Of a stretch of DNA of 64,000 nucleotides, positions 13,601 to 24,629 are shown in pieces (within the stretch, counting starts at the first letter, position 1; the number at the start of each line of letters is the position of its first letter). This stretch comes from Marsupella aquatica. Taxonomy: Eukaryota > Marchantiophyta. The notes below the pieces were generated by a model. It worked only from the letters and a program-made list of their open reading frames with translations. It had not been told where the DNA came from and did not search any database. The position numbers were made by a program, and so were the translations under genes. The DNA is taken from the NCBI GenBank assembly GCA_973895155.1, contig OZ316892.1:8122001-8186000 (forward strand). The letters are read 5' to 3'.

Positions 13601-14946
13601 AATTCCTCTCCCTTGAGAATGGACCACTGCTTCTCCCCACTATCCTTGTCTATGATACGCAAAAGCACGGATTTAATCAGCAGAACCCATCTACTGTTTG
13701 TTTCCTGTAATCGAGAAACGTAACTCTTGACACAGCTGGAAATCTCAGCATTTCACTAAAACCCAAGTAAAGCTATCCTTACAGGGCTCTCTCAAGAGAC
13801 TGAGAAGACACTCACTTGTCTTCCGTGAATTTCCAGCTTGAGCACGGCTCTGCTCACTGAACTTTTGCCACCAGCGACCCAGTTCGTTTTCTGCTATCAA
13901 TCAAACAACAATAAAGGCCTAGAAAATGGTGCAAGAACAACGAATTCGTTCTTTCCCACATCCAGGAAACAATCCGTAAACGAATGCATTCACATGTCCA
14001 ACTTTAAATTGGTAGCCTCGCAGGATTCATTTAGAGCCCTACGGATTCATATCACAGCTTGGCAGATCCCTAAAGGAAAGGAAGGCAAGCCTCTTGATCC
14101 ACCATTAGAGAAGAATCTTCCACCATTACAACTTCAGGAAAGTGGAATCGAGTCATCCAATTCCTAATTCTTCATTTCAGGTCGTCTACTTTGACATAGA
14201 AATTTCCCTGCTCCTTGGGGATGTTTCCACATCGGGTCAATTCCGCTAGTTCGATCTCCAGATGGACCATGGTCACCCATTATGCTTCTTCCTTTTTTCA
14301 AAGCACACCCAAAACATTGTTCACTGATTCATTCTAGGCGAATCCCCCTTTCCGAAAAAAACTACTTTACAATTTGACACGGATCCGCAACAGGCATTCA
14401 TTCCTTCGAAACGAACGAAGCCAAAACGATAGCTATAAAAAGGACATTCCTGTGCACTAGGACAGAGGCTAAATAATTTGCTTGTAAACTAATGGCTGAA
14501 AACCGATCAACCGGGAGAGCGTGAGAATAAATCCAATACTTTATTTAAAGTCCACCGGGATCCAAACGGGCAATGGACCAACACTGTTCAAAAGATTTCA
14601 AAGTCCAAAGTAAGATCATAATCCACAGATGGTGGAAAATCAGATCACGATACAAGATACAAAGGATATCCAGCACAAAGAGACACATCGAATAAGAGGC
14701 AGAAAACAAATTACTCTTACCTGGTTCTTCCTCTCCAGGAGGGGGCTTTGGAGCATCAGACGAAATCGATCTGGAGCTCAAAATGTGCCACTGCTGGTGC
14801 TTCAGCCGCTGCCCTTCTTCCGTAGCCGCAATGCGCAGCAGAGAACCGACGAAATCGAACTCTCCTTTCGCTCCTCCATCACCAGAAACAGCAGAATTGC
14901 GCACCAACGAGCGCAGCAGATTCACTGAAGACCTTGCGCCCCTCAT
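10686..14946 (-). CDS. uS15m: Mitochondrial-type small ribosomal subunit protein uS15
   Basis: RNA-binding component of the small ribosomal subunit, probably mitochondrial. Exons, 5' to 3' on the minus strand: 14946-14721, 13890-13816, 13649-13572, 13350-13273, 12976-12896, 12311-12234, 12144-12082 (optional, 63 nt), 11749-11684, 11516-11425, 11296-11185, 11036-10978, 10835-10686. Phases join throughout, giving about 385 codons (about 364 without the 63-nt exon). The last three exons hold the S15 domain: [18 protein letters not shown], then [15 protein letters not shown], then [20 protein letters not shown] and [20 protein letters not shown]. The long Ser/Arg-rich N-terminal half, starting [14 protein letters not shown], suits a mitochondrial targeting peptide plus the extension known in plant mitochondrial S15. 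The S15 part is secure. The middle exons rest on phase and splice sites only. Confidence 0.85.
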
Positions 14947-14990
14947 AGTGCTGCCCTGACCCAAAACCCTGAACCCTCACCCTCTGCTCA

Positions 14991-14998
14991 AAACCCTA
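14991..14998 (-). promoter_or_regulatory. Telo-box upstream of uS15 gene
   Basis: AAACCCTA on the plus strand (TAGGGTTT in gene orientation) lies 45 nt upstream of the uS15 start codon. Two related AACCCT words follow at about 14964-14976. Telo-boxes are a known element of plant ribosomal-protein promoters and leaders, so the position fits, but function is inferred. Confidence 0.5.
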
Positions 14999-14999
14999 C

Positions 15000-16490
15000 C
15001 TTGGAACGAACACGGCCTCGATCGAGCTCGATCGAACGCTGCCGATTTAAAGTTGAGTTCGACAATCAGCATTACAATGTCGTAGAGGGAGCTTTCTCAC
15101 CTCTTCCCTACTTCTCGCCTTTGTGAACATCATCCTCTCTGATCAAAAAGCCTTGTCCGCCATATCAGTGACAGCATTTGCCTCTTCAAAGAACAATACT
15201 AGAGAGCGCTGAGGTAGAGGGGGCGGAGGAGGCGGGGGCGAGGGGCGGGGGTTGTAGACACCTCCTCAGTGGGGCGGGTTTCATGCCAGGGTACTCATCG
15301 TGCTCTTCCCTAATTAGGTAGTGCTGCACCGTTCTTAACCTATCAAATCGGGTAATCTGAGGGTGACCACACAAGATGTTGGGGCCCCATGGTTTCCTTT
15401 TATTGACTGTGAGATTAAATCTGGATGCATAATAACTGGAAATGACCCAGTTGGTTTTGCATTAACTTCAAGATTATTCTGACTTGTGTCTGTGTATCCT
15501 ATATGGCAAGTAGTAAGCCCCCATGTAAATGTTGATGTGGAGTGCTTTTTTTTGTTTTTTTAGACCACCTGGTCTAATGTTTCCTTAAAAGCATTCCCAC
15601 CTGCTCAGTCTCAAGGTGAATGGCAAGGGTGAGTGGTTGTCTGCTTGTTGGCGAGAGTAAGTGGGTGCAATCCTCACTCAAACATATAGTTGCTTCATTA
15701 TCTAAATTGAATAAGGGTTTAGAGGTTTTTGTTCTTTGGCAGCTTAACATTCATTTCTTGAAATGGAGCAAAGAAGAGGCAAGAGTAGCTGTCTCAGGAA
15801 AAGACTAAAATTTGTACTCTGGAGTGAGAATCAGGGACAGTTTAGGCTTTATTAGGGGTATTAAACTCAAATTTTGATGCACCTTAATTTAGGGACAATA
15901 ATTAAGGTTAGTAACAGTAAAGTTATGGAATACCAAATTCATGATCCATAATTTTTGGTGTCACAAGTCAAATGTAGACCTAGTGGAATAAAAAATATTG
16001 GAAAACCAGAAGTCAGCGTAGATAGAGGAAAAAAATTTAAAAATAGAAGACTTTTACATAACCTGTGAAAAAGCATTTGTTTATGGCCATTTGTTTATGT
16101 CCCAAAGTTGTCAATCCATGTGAAAAATGTGAAATATACACAAACTTTATAAAAAAAGGCCACAAAAGAATAAACAAAAGAGGTCCCAAATGGACAAAAC
16201 CAAGATCAAAACCAAGATCAAAAGGAACCTCTAAGAACTGTGAAAAAGCATTTGTTCATGGCCAAAAGTTGTCATCCGTAGCTATTTTGAGACGCACTGC
16301 TATTCTCAACTAAGAAGATCATTCTATGATTCTATCAAAACTGGCGATCAAACTTGGATCGATGTGGTCAATGCTGGGCTGATAATGGCATCAAAATTGG
16401 ATTGATGTGGTCAGTGGGCTCTCAAACATCACCGCAACGCTGAGGAGCGATCGACGACTCGGACGTTCAGAAGAGCGGCGAACAGGGTCG
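15000..16490. other. Intergenic region, no gene seen
   Basis: Spacer between the uS15 gene (-) and the cofactor C gene (+), which point away from each other. It includes a G-rich tract at about 15206-15250 with several GGGG runs. A phrase TGTGAAAAAGCATTTGTT occurs twice (about 16063 and 16239). No open frame here is convincing. Confidence 0.5.
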
Positions 16491-16661
16491 AAAGGAATTT
16501 CAAAACCAAGCATGGTGAGAGTGCACAATGTTTGCTGTTAGAGAGCAGAAAGGATTTTCAAAACCGAGCATGGGGAGAGCACAATGTTTTGATGTTAGAG
16601 AGGAGAAAGGATTTTCAAAACCGAGCGTGGCGAGGGTGCACAATGTATGCTGTTAGAGAGA
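16491..16661. repeat. 57-58 bp tandem repeat, three copies
   Basis: Copies start at 16491, 16549 and 16606, each beginning AAAGGATTTTCAAAACCGAG or a close variant and containing GCACAATGTTT and CTGTTAGAGAG. The array lies about 650-820 bp upstream of the cofactor C start codon. Confidence 0.85.
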
Positions 16662-17209
16662 TACGTAGAATTCGATACACAAAATGAAAGAAGGAGACAC
16701 TGGAGAGAGAACAGCATCGAAGCACCAACCCTTTGGAGTAGCAAGCTCAATTCGAGAAAATGGTGAGGCGAGTAGGGCAGAGGATTAGGGTTTAAGGATA
16801 TGTAGAAGAGCAATGAGTGATGTGCAGATTGAACACGACGGATTTGAAGGAACAGGAAGAAACCGTGGCCTAGAGGCCGTACTGAAAGTTAAATCTCTGA
16901 GACGGAACAAGGAGAGGAGAAATCAGTCCGTGCAGCAGGCCAGGGAGCATGTTGCGGAAAGGATTTGAGAGACTCCGAAGACCGGAAAGAGTTTGCAACA
17001 CAAGAGCGACATCTAAACCTTGATCAGAGAGGGTAAGAAGAGGAAGTGGGAGATGGAATGACCCCTCCCTTACTACCTAAGTTTGAAAGGGCGTGAATGA
17101 TTGAGTGACAGACAAGAGATTGAGGGTTTTGGTGGGAACAGAGAGATCACATTGTGCGTTTGGGAAGAGGCAGATACAGAATTCAACAGCCAAGGTGAGA
17201 CGGGTTGTA

Positions 17210-17279
17210 GAGAGGAGCGGAGAGGAGAGGAGAGGAGAGGAGAGGAGAGGAGAGGAGAGGAGAGGAGAGGAGAGGAGAC
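17210..17279 (+). repeat. AGAGG pentanucleotide microsatellite in 5' leader
   Basis: Eleven uninterrupted AGAGG units (17221-17275) plus imperfect flanking units end 33 nt before the ATG at 17312. This is a purine-only tract on the coding strand, probably in the 5' UTR or core promoter. The same pentanucleotide tract precedes the NF-YC start codon at 40.38 kb. Confidence 0.95.
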
Positions 17280-17311
17280 GCATTTTTGGTTAAACAGATA
17301 GTGTGGGCGCT

Positions 17312-18490
17312 ATGGTGAACGAGGGAGGAGACGGAGGCGAAATGCCAGCAGCAGCAGACGACAGGGCCGCAGCAGATCTGATACAGGAGAGGAAGTACCA
17401 GGACAGGTTGGAGCGTCTAGCAGCGCGAAATGAGGTTCGGCTGCAGGAGTCCTCCGCTCGCAAATCAACCATGGCAGCAGCAGTTGATCCCCGAGAATCG
17501 GTGGATCTCTTCCTCTCCTCGTTCTCCCAGCAGCGGGAGGACGCCGAGGTAGGGCTGGCCCTCTCTAGAACGAAAGAGATCCAACCCTCAGCCATGAAGG
17601 ACCATTTAGAAAAGCTCTCTTTCAATGTCACCGCCATGGAGAAATCGGTTGCTGCCGCTGCGTACTTCCTCCCTGCCTCCGTCGTCAAGGCCTCGCAGAA
17701 CACCATAGCGAGGCTCCGGGATGGTCTGGAGATCGCCAACGCTGAACTCGTCCCCAAAAAGAAGTTCTCTTTTCGAAACAAAGCGAAGAACCCTCCCGGA
17801 TCTGTCCCCTCACCTGAACCAACAATTCAGAGCAATTCAGAGGCTTCGAAGGCTTTCGATTTGACCTCTTCTTTGGAGCATGGGGACGAAACCACCGCAG
17901 CTTCTAAAACCCTAACCGGTAGTGGAAATTCAGGTAAGGAGAGCTCACAATGGGTAGAAGTTAACAATCTCGAGCGAATTAAGGGCCAATCCAACGCCAC
18001 TTTTGTTCGTGATGCACACGAGCTGGGAGGGGAGCTAACCCTCTCGAATCTGAGCAACTGTAGAGTCTATCTGAGAGGCCGGCTCACCTCCCTCGTTCTA
18101 CATTCTCTGAAGAACTGTCACATCTACTCCGGTCCTGTGACAGGGTCGGTGTTCATTGAGACTGTTGAGAGCAGTCTCCTGGTTTTGGCATCTCACCAGA
18201 TTCGAATCCATTCCACCAGCTCCACGGATTTCTACCTCAGAGTGAGAAGCAGGCCCATTGTGGAGTACACGAGCAAGGTTAGATTCGCTCCTTATGCCTT
18301 TGTATACGGGAGCATTCAGGAGGACCTCGTGGCTACTAATCTTGGGGAGGAGACTGGCTTCTGGGAGAAGGTTGACGATTTTCGTTGGCTGCGTGCTGTG
18401 CACTCTCCTAATTGGAGTGTCTTACCAGCAGAGGAACGAATTGCGGTGGAGGATGGCTCCGGTGTGGTTGGTGTGAAATGTGGATCCTGA
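17312..18490 (+). CDS. TFCC: Tubulin-folding cofactor C (TBCC domain protein)
   Basis: Intronless 392-aa protein. Cofactor C acts with cofactors D and E to stimulate GTP hydrolysis by tubulin in the folding complex and release native alpha/beta-tubulin dimers in the cytosol; the Arabidopsis counterpart is PORCINO. The N-terminal part (about residues 20-145) is a charged helical, spectrin-like domain. A Ser/Thr/Pro-rich linker follows (160-215). The TBCC/CARP beta-helix covers about 225-375, with LSNCRVYLRGRLTSLVLHSL and HQIRIHSTSSTDFYLRVRSR. R298 in HQIRIH matches the arginine-finger position. The end has FWEKVDDFRWL and SPNWSVLPAEER, typical of the family. The first in-frame ATG (17312) is chosen; a GTG just upstream is not a plausible eukaryotic start. 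A 163-codon antisense frame (17290-17781) is a shadow. Confidence 0.95.
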   Translation: MVNEGGDGGEMPAAADDRAAADLIQERKYQDRLERLAARNEVRLQESSARKSTMAAAVDPRESVDLFLSSFSQQREDAEVGLALSRTKEIQPSAMKDHLEKLSFNVTAMEKSVAAAAYFLPASVVKASQNTIARLRDGLEIANAELVPKKKFSFRNKAKNPPGSVPSPEPTIQSNSEASKAFDLTSSLEHGDETTAASKTLTGSGNSGKESSQWVEVNNLERIKGQSNATFVRDAHELGGELTLSNLSNCRVYLRGRLTSLVLHSLKNCHIYSGPVTGSVFIETVESSLLVLASHQIRIHSTSSTDFYLRVRSRPIVEYTSKVRFAPYAFVYGSIQEDLVATNLGEETGFWEKVDDFRWLRAVHSPNWSVLPAEERIAVEDGSGVVGVKCGS

Positions 18491-20075
18491 AATTGCGGCC
18501 CCTTTCTTCCTGCCTGGATTTTTGTTGAACAGTTCAAGTGTATGGATGTCTTGTCTTCCCCAAAGGACCTTTCTCAAAGATTAAACAAATGCCTTGCCTT
18601 TTCCGCATTCTCAAATTGTAGCCAGGAGCACAGCAAGAGAACCGGTTCTTAGGGTATATCATTTGCATATCGGTACAACCAAGGACACCGGTCGTTCATG
18701 ATAGAAGCGAGCAACAGTTGGAAGAAGCCAGAGAATGGCAGAAAGAGGGAGAATGAGAAAATTCATTTGATGAAGCTGTGACAGTGCTGAAGCTTGAGAG
18801 TTGTAAAAATATGTCTGGGAGTACGAGCAATCTGTCATCAGCGCACAGGGCCTCGCCCGCTTTACAACGAGAAAAATTCTCCCACCCATGGCCAGTCCCA
18901 GCGGCGGTGAGTCGCCTGGCTGGACTGAAGCCCTCACTCTAGCGGATAGAGTGAGTAATTTGCAGTTTGCATGTGTCTTCCTCCAGTGACATATGTTCGC
19001 ACAAATCTCAGCTCGCAGAAAGGTCGGAAGGGGTTGATCAGCTGAATCTCTGGCATTGAGGTATTTGTTACATCGATCTATATTGTTCTTGTGCCCACTT
19101 TCGTTGTGGACTTGGGAAACATGACCTAAACATAGTGAAGGGAAAGATCTCGACCTGTTGGGTCAGTCTTCTCAAGGGAGGCGAGATCTGAACCTGTTGG
19201 GGTTTGAGGAAAGGCAAGGATCCAAATGAAATCCAAATGAAAATATCGTTGAGGAAGAACAGGGCAACTAGGCAGGGCCTTAATGTCAAGGCAAATCCGG
19301 CTGCGCAATATGAGATCTTGGATGTCTTGTTTGGTTCGACAGGCATAATCCGCAAGCAAGTTTGGGAGTTGATTCAGAGTAGAGAAATTTTGTTCGTACT
19401 TACAGTGAAACAAAAGATGTACAGGAGACCAAACTTATTACTACTTGACGTTGCAATTGGCCGTCGAGTCTCTTCAAACGGCCATAAAATGACAGTAATC
19501 GTCTGAGGCTCGGTTTTGAGATCCGTTTTCTCTGTACTGGATTTGCACATCTGACGAACGATGTTCATTTCTGGTCCAAGAGGAGACATGTTTCTCCTGG
19601 ACCTTTCAAGAACTTAAATGTTGTAGTAAAACTCCCTTCTCGTGAAATCTCTCGAGAAGGTTTAAGTACAAATCCGATTGTTCAGCTTGAATGGATGCAA
19701 TACCTATCTCCAGAACAAGGCTATGCCAGAACAAATAAAGAATAATCTCTTCCGCTATTTGAAAGAAACAAGTGTGAAATCTCTTGACACCCAACACCAT
19801 AGAGTTGTAGACTCGCACCCAGAGCGTCTGGAGAGATTCGGAGGCGAGTCCACAAGATGCAACTGTAGCCAATATAAGAGAATCAACTGAGGCAAAGGGA
19901 ACCATTACAAGCGGAACTGCTATACGTTTACATTTCAAATAATTTAGCTCTACGGATTTTGAAAATGGGCACCAAAACACCTCCATTGTTGCCTACAACG
20001 GTGCAATAGCTGCTCCGAGAGACTTAAATTAAGGGTCACCACGAAGTGCACTGACTAGGGTGTTTTAGTGCAATC
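18491..20075. other. Intergenic, no gene seen
   Basis: Convergent spacer between cofactor C (+) and PP7 (-). It should hold both 3' UTRs. Short open frames at 18.6-20.0 kb show no domain and no splice pattern. Confidence 0.5.
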
Positions 20076-23000
20076 CTATTTTTCATCACCACTTCCCCCA
20101 GAACCTTCGGAACCCTCAGAACCCTCGGAAGTTCCTTCCCCCATGTTGAGCTCATCGTCAGAATCTATGCAATTTGCAAAATCATAATATGGCTCTACCT
20201 GCATAGAAAATGAAATAGTTATAAAACCATGGAAACCTACCAACCTTGGAACAATCTGGGCCAATGAAAGTCTCAGAAAGTGGGTTACAAGTTTACAGCT
20301 CTCTGGAAAAAGTAAAAAATAACTTGAGAACAAGTGGGTTGCACAGCATCCCCAACACCTCAGTAATTGGCTCGGCCATTCTAAAATTTTAGAACAAAAA
20401 GTTTACAAGACGAGTGCAAACACGGACAGCTCTGTTCTTGAATCTAAAGTAAATTAATCACCGATACAGGCAGACACTAATCTTTTACTCTAAACCTGCT
20501 CGGGAAAGACAGAAAGAGTTACCTTAGGTCGTGGGTGAACTGCTTCAAAAACATGGAAATGAGGTTCCCAAAATTTGGGCGCTTGTAACACTATGTAAGC
20601 TCCTTTGTTCCTGTAACGCTTGCCATCTGTCTGCACGTTCCATGAATGGTAATCCAAATGAGACGCAGGCGGGCACCAGACTTCACAAATCGTTTCCATC
20701 TTTCTTTCATGCAGTGCTCGATTCAGAGTAGCATAAGGACCAAAAGAATCATAGCACAGTCAAAATATGGAGACTGTAAACCGTCGGCATGCTATTTCCA
20801 AACTCCCGGATCAGAAACCTATTCCCATCTTTTTAAGCCGTGTTGTAAGGACACCCCAACATATACACAGATGGAAACTGGACACGTTTTACAAGTAGAT
20901 CTGTCCACGTCGCATTTCTAGGATACTTTTAGACATGAGCAATTGGGGATCTTAAAGTAGAAACACACCTGAAACTGTGGATAATCAGGAGCACTGAAAA
21001 GTGTGATCAGTTTGCCGGCTTTGACCACATGGTCAATTGTATACCCCTTGTCCATAGGTGCCATATCTGATCTCTTATCCCGAGCATCCGGACCCTCGTG
21101 TGACCTTACTATCAACTGCAATGAACCTCCAACAAACAACAGCAACCCACTGTCAAGACCTCCCATTTGAACATTTGAGGGCGGAGGCCAGCACGCGAAT
21201 CAAGATTCAAGTTTGTCAAGAACCAGTTGATAGAACACCGCTGTATAACTTCGAATTTTCAGAGCTAATAACTCTTGTAGGCCTAGATCTCGATCGATGC
21301 AGGAGACAGTATTCCATTTGGGATCATAGCTACTTCATTATGCTGATAATCCCAGACACATTCCGAACTGTAATAATCCTGTGAAATTTGCGATCATGGT
21401 CGAGTTTTTCCTGGATGAATGCATTTCAAGCTCTTAGAAGACCCTGAAGAGGCTACATTAACATTCAACCAGGGCATCAAATCCAGTGCAGCATCGTGAT
21501 AAGGGAGATTATTGTCATCTTCAGCCGAACCCAATATTGGTTTGCAAAAAAGAACACCAGATTTAGGGAGACGCTGAAGACATCCGTTTGCGAATCAGGC
21601 TACTAATGTCATTTTTACAACTCGACAACATTACTGCCTTAATATATGGACTTAAATGGGTGATGGTTACCTTGATTTTGTTCTTCTCCATAAACTCTTG
21701 AGTGCAATCCGGACCCCATAGAAGCCCAATTCCTCTACCATTGTTGTGAGTGAGACCCTTATCGGGAGAGGGATCTGACCACAGTACGTCTGCACAGATT
21801 GCACTTACACCAAACCCTGTAGGGTTTAAAATCCCTCTCCTCGCTTTTTGCAAATCATCCAAGGTGCCCAATTTTAAAGTTTCCTCCCCACTTCGAATCC
21901 GAAGTAGACGTCTCCCTATCTTACTCTTCTTGGAGGGCTTTTTCTCCATTATTCGAAAAAGCCCTCCATGGGCAAGGTACACACATCCTGCAACTCGAGC
22001 TGCCAGAGGATGGCCTTCAAAACAACCCAGGACTTTGCGGTACAGGTGGTTGCCTCTATCCCCATATTTGAATAACACTTCCTGCTCAAACCCATATGCA
22101 CTGGTGCAGAATTTCGTCTCGTGATTGCCTCTTAGAAGGAAAACGCTCTGAGGTAAAAATATCTGCATGTCAAGGCCATGTTCTGTCAGTAAAATGCATA
22201 CCCCGTCAACCTCTCTCAGCTTGTCACTGAGTCTCACCAATCCATCCCAGACTCGTACGGATGAAAAGGGAAATTTTGATGACATCACAAAACCCGATAG
22301 AGATGCCTGAGCCAATTCCAATTTCTTCAGGCCCCTCACTCATGGATTATAGCAATCTCGTCTCGAAGTTTTATTATTTACCTCGTCGACAAACTAACTT
22401 CCACGTCTTAGCTCATCGGGTGCCATGAACTTACACACTCGCACCATCCTGTGCTTGGAGAGGCCGTTAAATTGTTTCCCTTTTCATGTCACAAAGCTTA
22501 CAGAACACTAGGAGATGATGACAATTGCTCCATCTCCCACACTCTCAACTCAGATCTTAATTTTTCTTCACAATCCAATCCAGTATTTTTCAACTGTGAT
22601 CTTTCCAGTTTCTTTCCTGTCTCACATCTCAGCACAGCTCAGCAGGAGACAGGCACGCAGAATCATGCAGCTCGAGCAGCTCAAGTCAAAGACTGGAATT
22701 GAGAGGGGAATTGGATGCACAAGACCTTCCAGCACAAGAGGAAAATGTAGGTCTCGAGGCCCCAAGCCCCGCGGTCAACATAATCTCCATTGAAGACGAA
22801 AATCCGATCCGAAGTCGGTTCCCCGGCGACATCCAGCAAATGCAGTACGTCGTGGTACTGCCCGTGCACGTCTCCCACGAGCACCACTCTGCATCTCGGA
22901 TCGACCTCTACATCCACACAATTCGCCTCCTTGTGCAAGAGCTTCGACGCCGTTGCGATTATCTGATCGGCCACACTACCGGGCAGGACCGACGGCAGCT

Positions 23001-23124
23001 CTGTGGGCTTCAAGTTCCGCGTTGCATATTCTAGTGTCAACCTCAGCTGCCCGATCCACTCGAGCGTCAGGTTCCCACCCTGTGGCCACTCCAGCGGCGC
23101 TGCTGTTCCATTGAGAGACGCCAT
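20076..23124 (-). CDS. PP7: Serine/threonine-protein phosphatase PP7
   Basis: Plant-specific PPP-family phosphatase; in Arabidopsis it is nuclear, binds calmodulin and acts in cryptochrome/phytochrome signalling and heat tolerance. Exons 5' to 3': 23124-22726, 22162-21671, 21115-20969, 20630-20523, 20198-20076. All introns are phase 0, giving 422 aa (Arabidopsis PP7 is similar in length). Metal-binding and catalytic motifs are intact: GDVHGQ (84-89), GDYVDRG (113-119), RGNHE (144-148), HGGLF (198-202), RSHEGPD (from 301) and FSAPDYPQFQ. PP7-specific features are WKIFLPQSVFLL, the insertion with the basic cluster KKPSKKSKIGRR (207-218, possible nuclear signal), LGTLDDLQKARR and GIGLLWGPDCT. 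The tail is acidic with Glu-Gly-Ser repeats from a 9-bp tandem motif. The exon 1 donor (AAG, then GTCTTG) was chosen because it restores family spacing before LLRGNHE. Confidence 0.95.
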
Positions 23125-23940
23125 GCCATGAATCGGAATTTCTTCACCCCAAATCTAATCAAAACTAGATTCTTCCTCCTAGAGTCGTCCGTCCCTTTTC
23201 CCCGGCGCTCTCCTCGATTCTCAGGCTAGTCGCGAGACTTAATTCCGCTCTTTCTGCCCCTCCTCCTCTCCCGGACCCTCCGCTCCAGCACCACGATTAC
23301 CTCCCCCATTCGCATCACAAGAAAACCTCACAGGCTCACACAAATCAGGCCTTCTTCTCGGTCCGCCAAGGTTAATCAGGTCCCTACAGTACCTACGGTC
23401 CGCCAGTTATGCAAATCAGGTCTCCTGTATCTACGGCAACGTCGCAGCTCGAGTACCTCGGGTCTAAATCGGCAATCTAATTTGGCAATCTCACTCGTTT
23501 TGATAAGCTGGCTGCTGTGCTGTACAGAAGCAATTGAGCTATTGAGCTGCACGGAAGCGTCAAGCGCGCGGTACGTTCCAAGTTCTCTCCGCCACGACGT
23601 ACGTCCTCCGCTTCTTCGCTCAATTTCTGTGTCTCTTGCTCTTTCCTTAGGTGAACGCACAGCACTAAAATAAAGTCGACTCTCTCTTTCCAGCTGCGCT
23701 ACGTGTTTCCCGCTACAACAGTTCACTGCTCGCTGTCAGGATGATGCTGACACTCGTCCCACGAGAAAAAGAAATCAAATTATCTGGAAGAAGAGATGAT
23801 GAACAGAAGATGGGGCCCGTGATGGTCTACAAACTATGTCGAAGGGCTTCGTTGGCCCCAAATGTTCGACTCTTTAATGCGAAAGAAGAATTCCTTCTGC
23901 CGCTGCCGTTTCCTTCGCCCCAAATGTTCGACTCGATCAT
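23125..23940. other. PP7 upstream region
   Basis: Promoter and leader side of PP7. No supported gene. GC content is higher here than farther out. Confidence 0.4.
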
Positions 23941-23943
23941 TAA

Positions 23944-24192
23944 ATGCATGTGTTTCATTTCGGCAAAGAGCCAAAGATGGAAATCTGGGCGGGAACGAGG
24001 AATGCCAACAATAAATTCCTCGCCGTCATTGCAATTGTCTTTGCTTTACTGTACCGTATCTTGGCTGTCTATCTTGTTGTGGTTGAAACGGATAAAAGAG
24101 GCTTTCGGTTGAAGGGAGCTCCACCAAAAGGTAAGGTTCGATCTTCGTTGAGGAGCGCCCGCCATAGCTCATCAGTTGATGATGAGACTTGA
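23944..24192 (+). CDS. Possible small membrane protein or first exon, unrecognised
   Basis: An 82-codon frame divergent from PP7 (starts about 820 bp apart). An internal ATG at 23977 gives MEIWAGTRNANNKFLAVIAI, with a hydrophobic stretch FLAVIAIVFALLYRILAVYL followed by a basic segment. A good donor, AAAAG then GTAAGG, sits at 24130, so the true coding part may end there and continue in an exon I could not find. No family recognised; it may be chance. Confidence 0.2.
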   Translation: MHVFHFGKEPKMEIWAGTRNANNKFLAVIAIVFALLYRILAVYLVVVETDKRGFRLKGAPPKGKVRSSLRSARHSSSVDDET

Positions 24193-24297
24193 GAAGCTCG
24201 CTTTATGACTTGGCATCGGGACCCGTTGGTTCGCCGGGTACAGTTCGAACTCGATCCGGGTTTGTTGCTGACAGGGTCCAGAGGTGTAACGTGGGTT

Positions 24298-24404
24298 CAG
24301 AGAGGGGGTAACCCATGTTCCCAAGGGAGTTATAGGATGTAATCCCCCTCTGGCTCACCACCAGGTCTGGGCACAGGGTTACTAGGCTGTAACCTTGTGT
24401 CCGG
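24298..24404. repeat. Two adjacent short hairpins with GTTAC/GTAAC arms
   Basis: Hairpin 1 has arms CAGAGAGGGGGTAAC and GTAATCCCCCTCTG around a loop of about 28 nt (24298-24353). Hairpin 2 has arms GGGCACAGGGTTAC and TGTAACCTTGTGTCC with a very short loop (about 24368-24402). Similar GTTACA...TGTAAC hairpin material lies at 37748-37795. They could be remnants of a small MITE-like family. Confidence 0.55.
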
Positions 24405-24437
24405 AATATGAAAAGAAGCTGACCAGCGGCAGTCGGA

Positions 24438-24627
24438 AAGCTTCTTTGAATATTCCGGGAGCAGGTTACAATCTATAACCCCAGCCCTGCCCCGCACTAG
24501 CATATGTAACTCATGGCCCAATTAGTTGGTTTAAGCTTCTTTGAATATTCCGGGAGCAGGTTACAATCTATAACCCCAGCCCTGCCCCGCACTAGCATAT
24601 GTAACTCATGGCCCAATTAGTTGGTTT
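24438..24627. repeat. Exact 95-bp tandem duplication
   Basis: Two copies (24438-24532 and 24533-24627) appear identical base for base, starting AAGCTTCTTTGAATATTCCG and ending AATTAGTTGGTTT. Identity implies a recent event, or an assembly join that should be verified. Confidence 0.95.
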
Positions 24628-24629
24628 TT

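Noticed and set aside
13572-13720. Longer uS15 exon 3 using the acceptor at about 13711
   Set aside because: That acceptor gives the wrong phase from exon 2; the acceptor before 13649 keeps the frame through exons 2-5.
17077-17283. Open frames reading LLSSPLLSSP or GEERRGEERR
   Set aside because: Translations of the AGAGG microsatellite.
17290-17781. 163-codon minus-strand frame over the cofactor C gene
   Set aside because: Shadow of the sense coding region; low-complexity Ser/Ala composition and no motif.
22681-22725. Read-through of PP7 exon 1 to its downstream stop
   Set aside because: The family needs the splice at AAG|GTCTTG to keep the spacing before LLRGNHE; the read-through peptide matches nothing.
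24240-24262. tRNA-like CAGTTCGAACTCGATCC
   Set aside because: Same reason: no cloverleaf.
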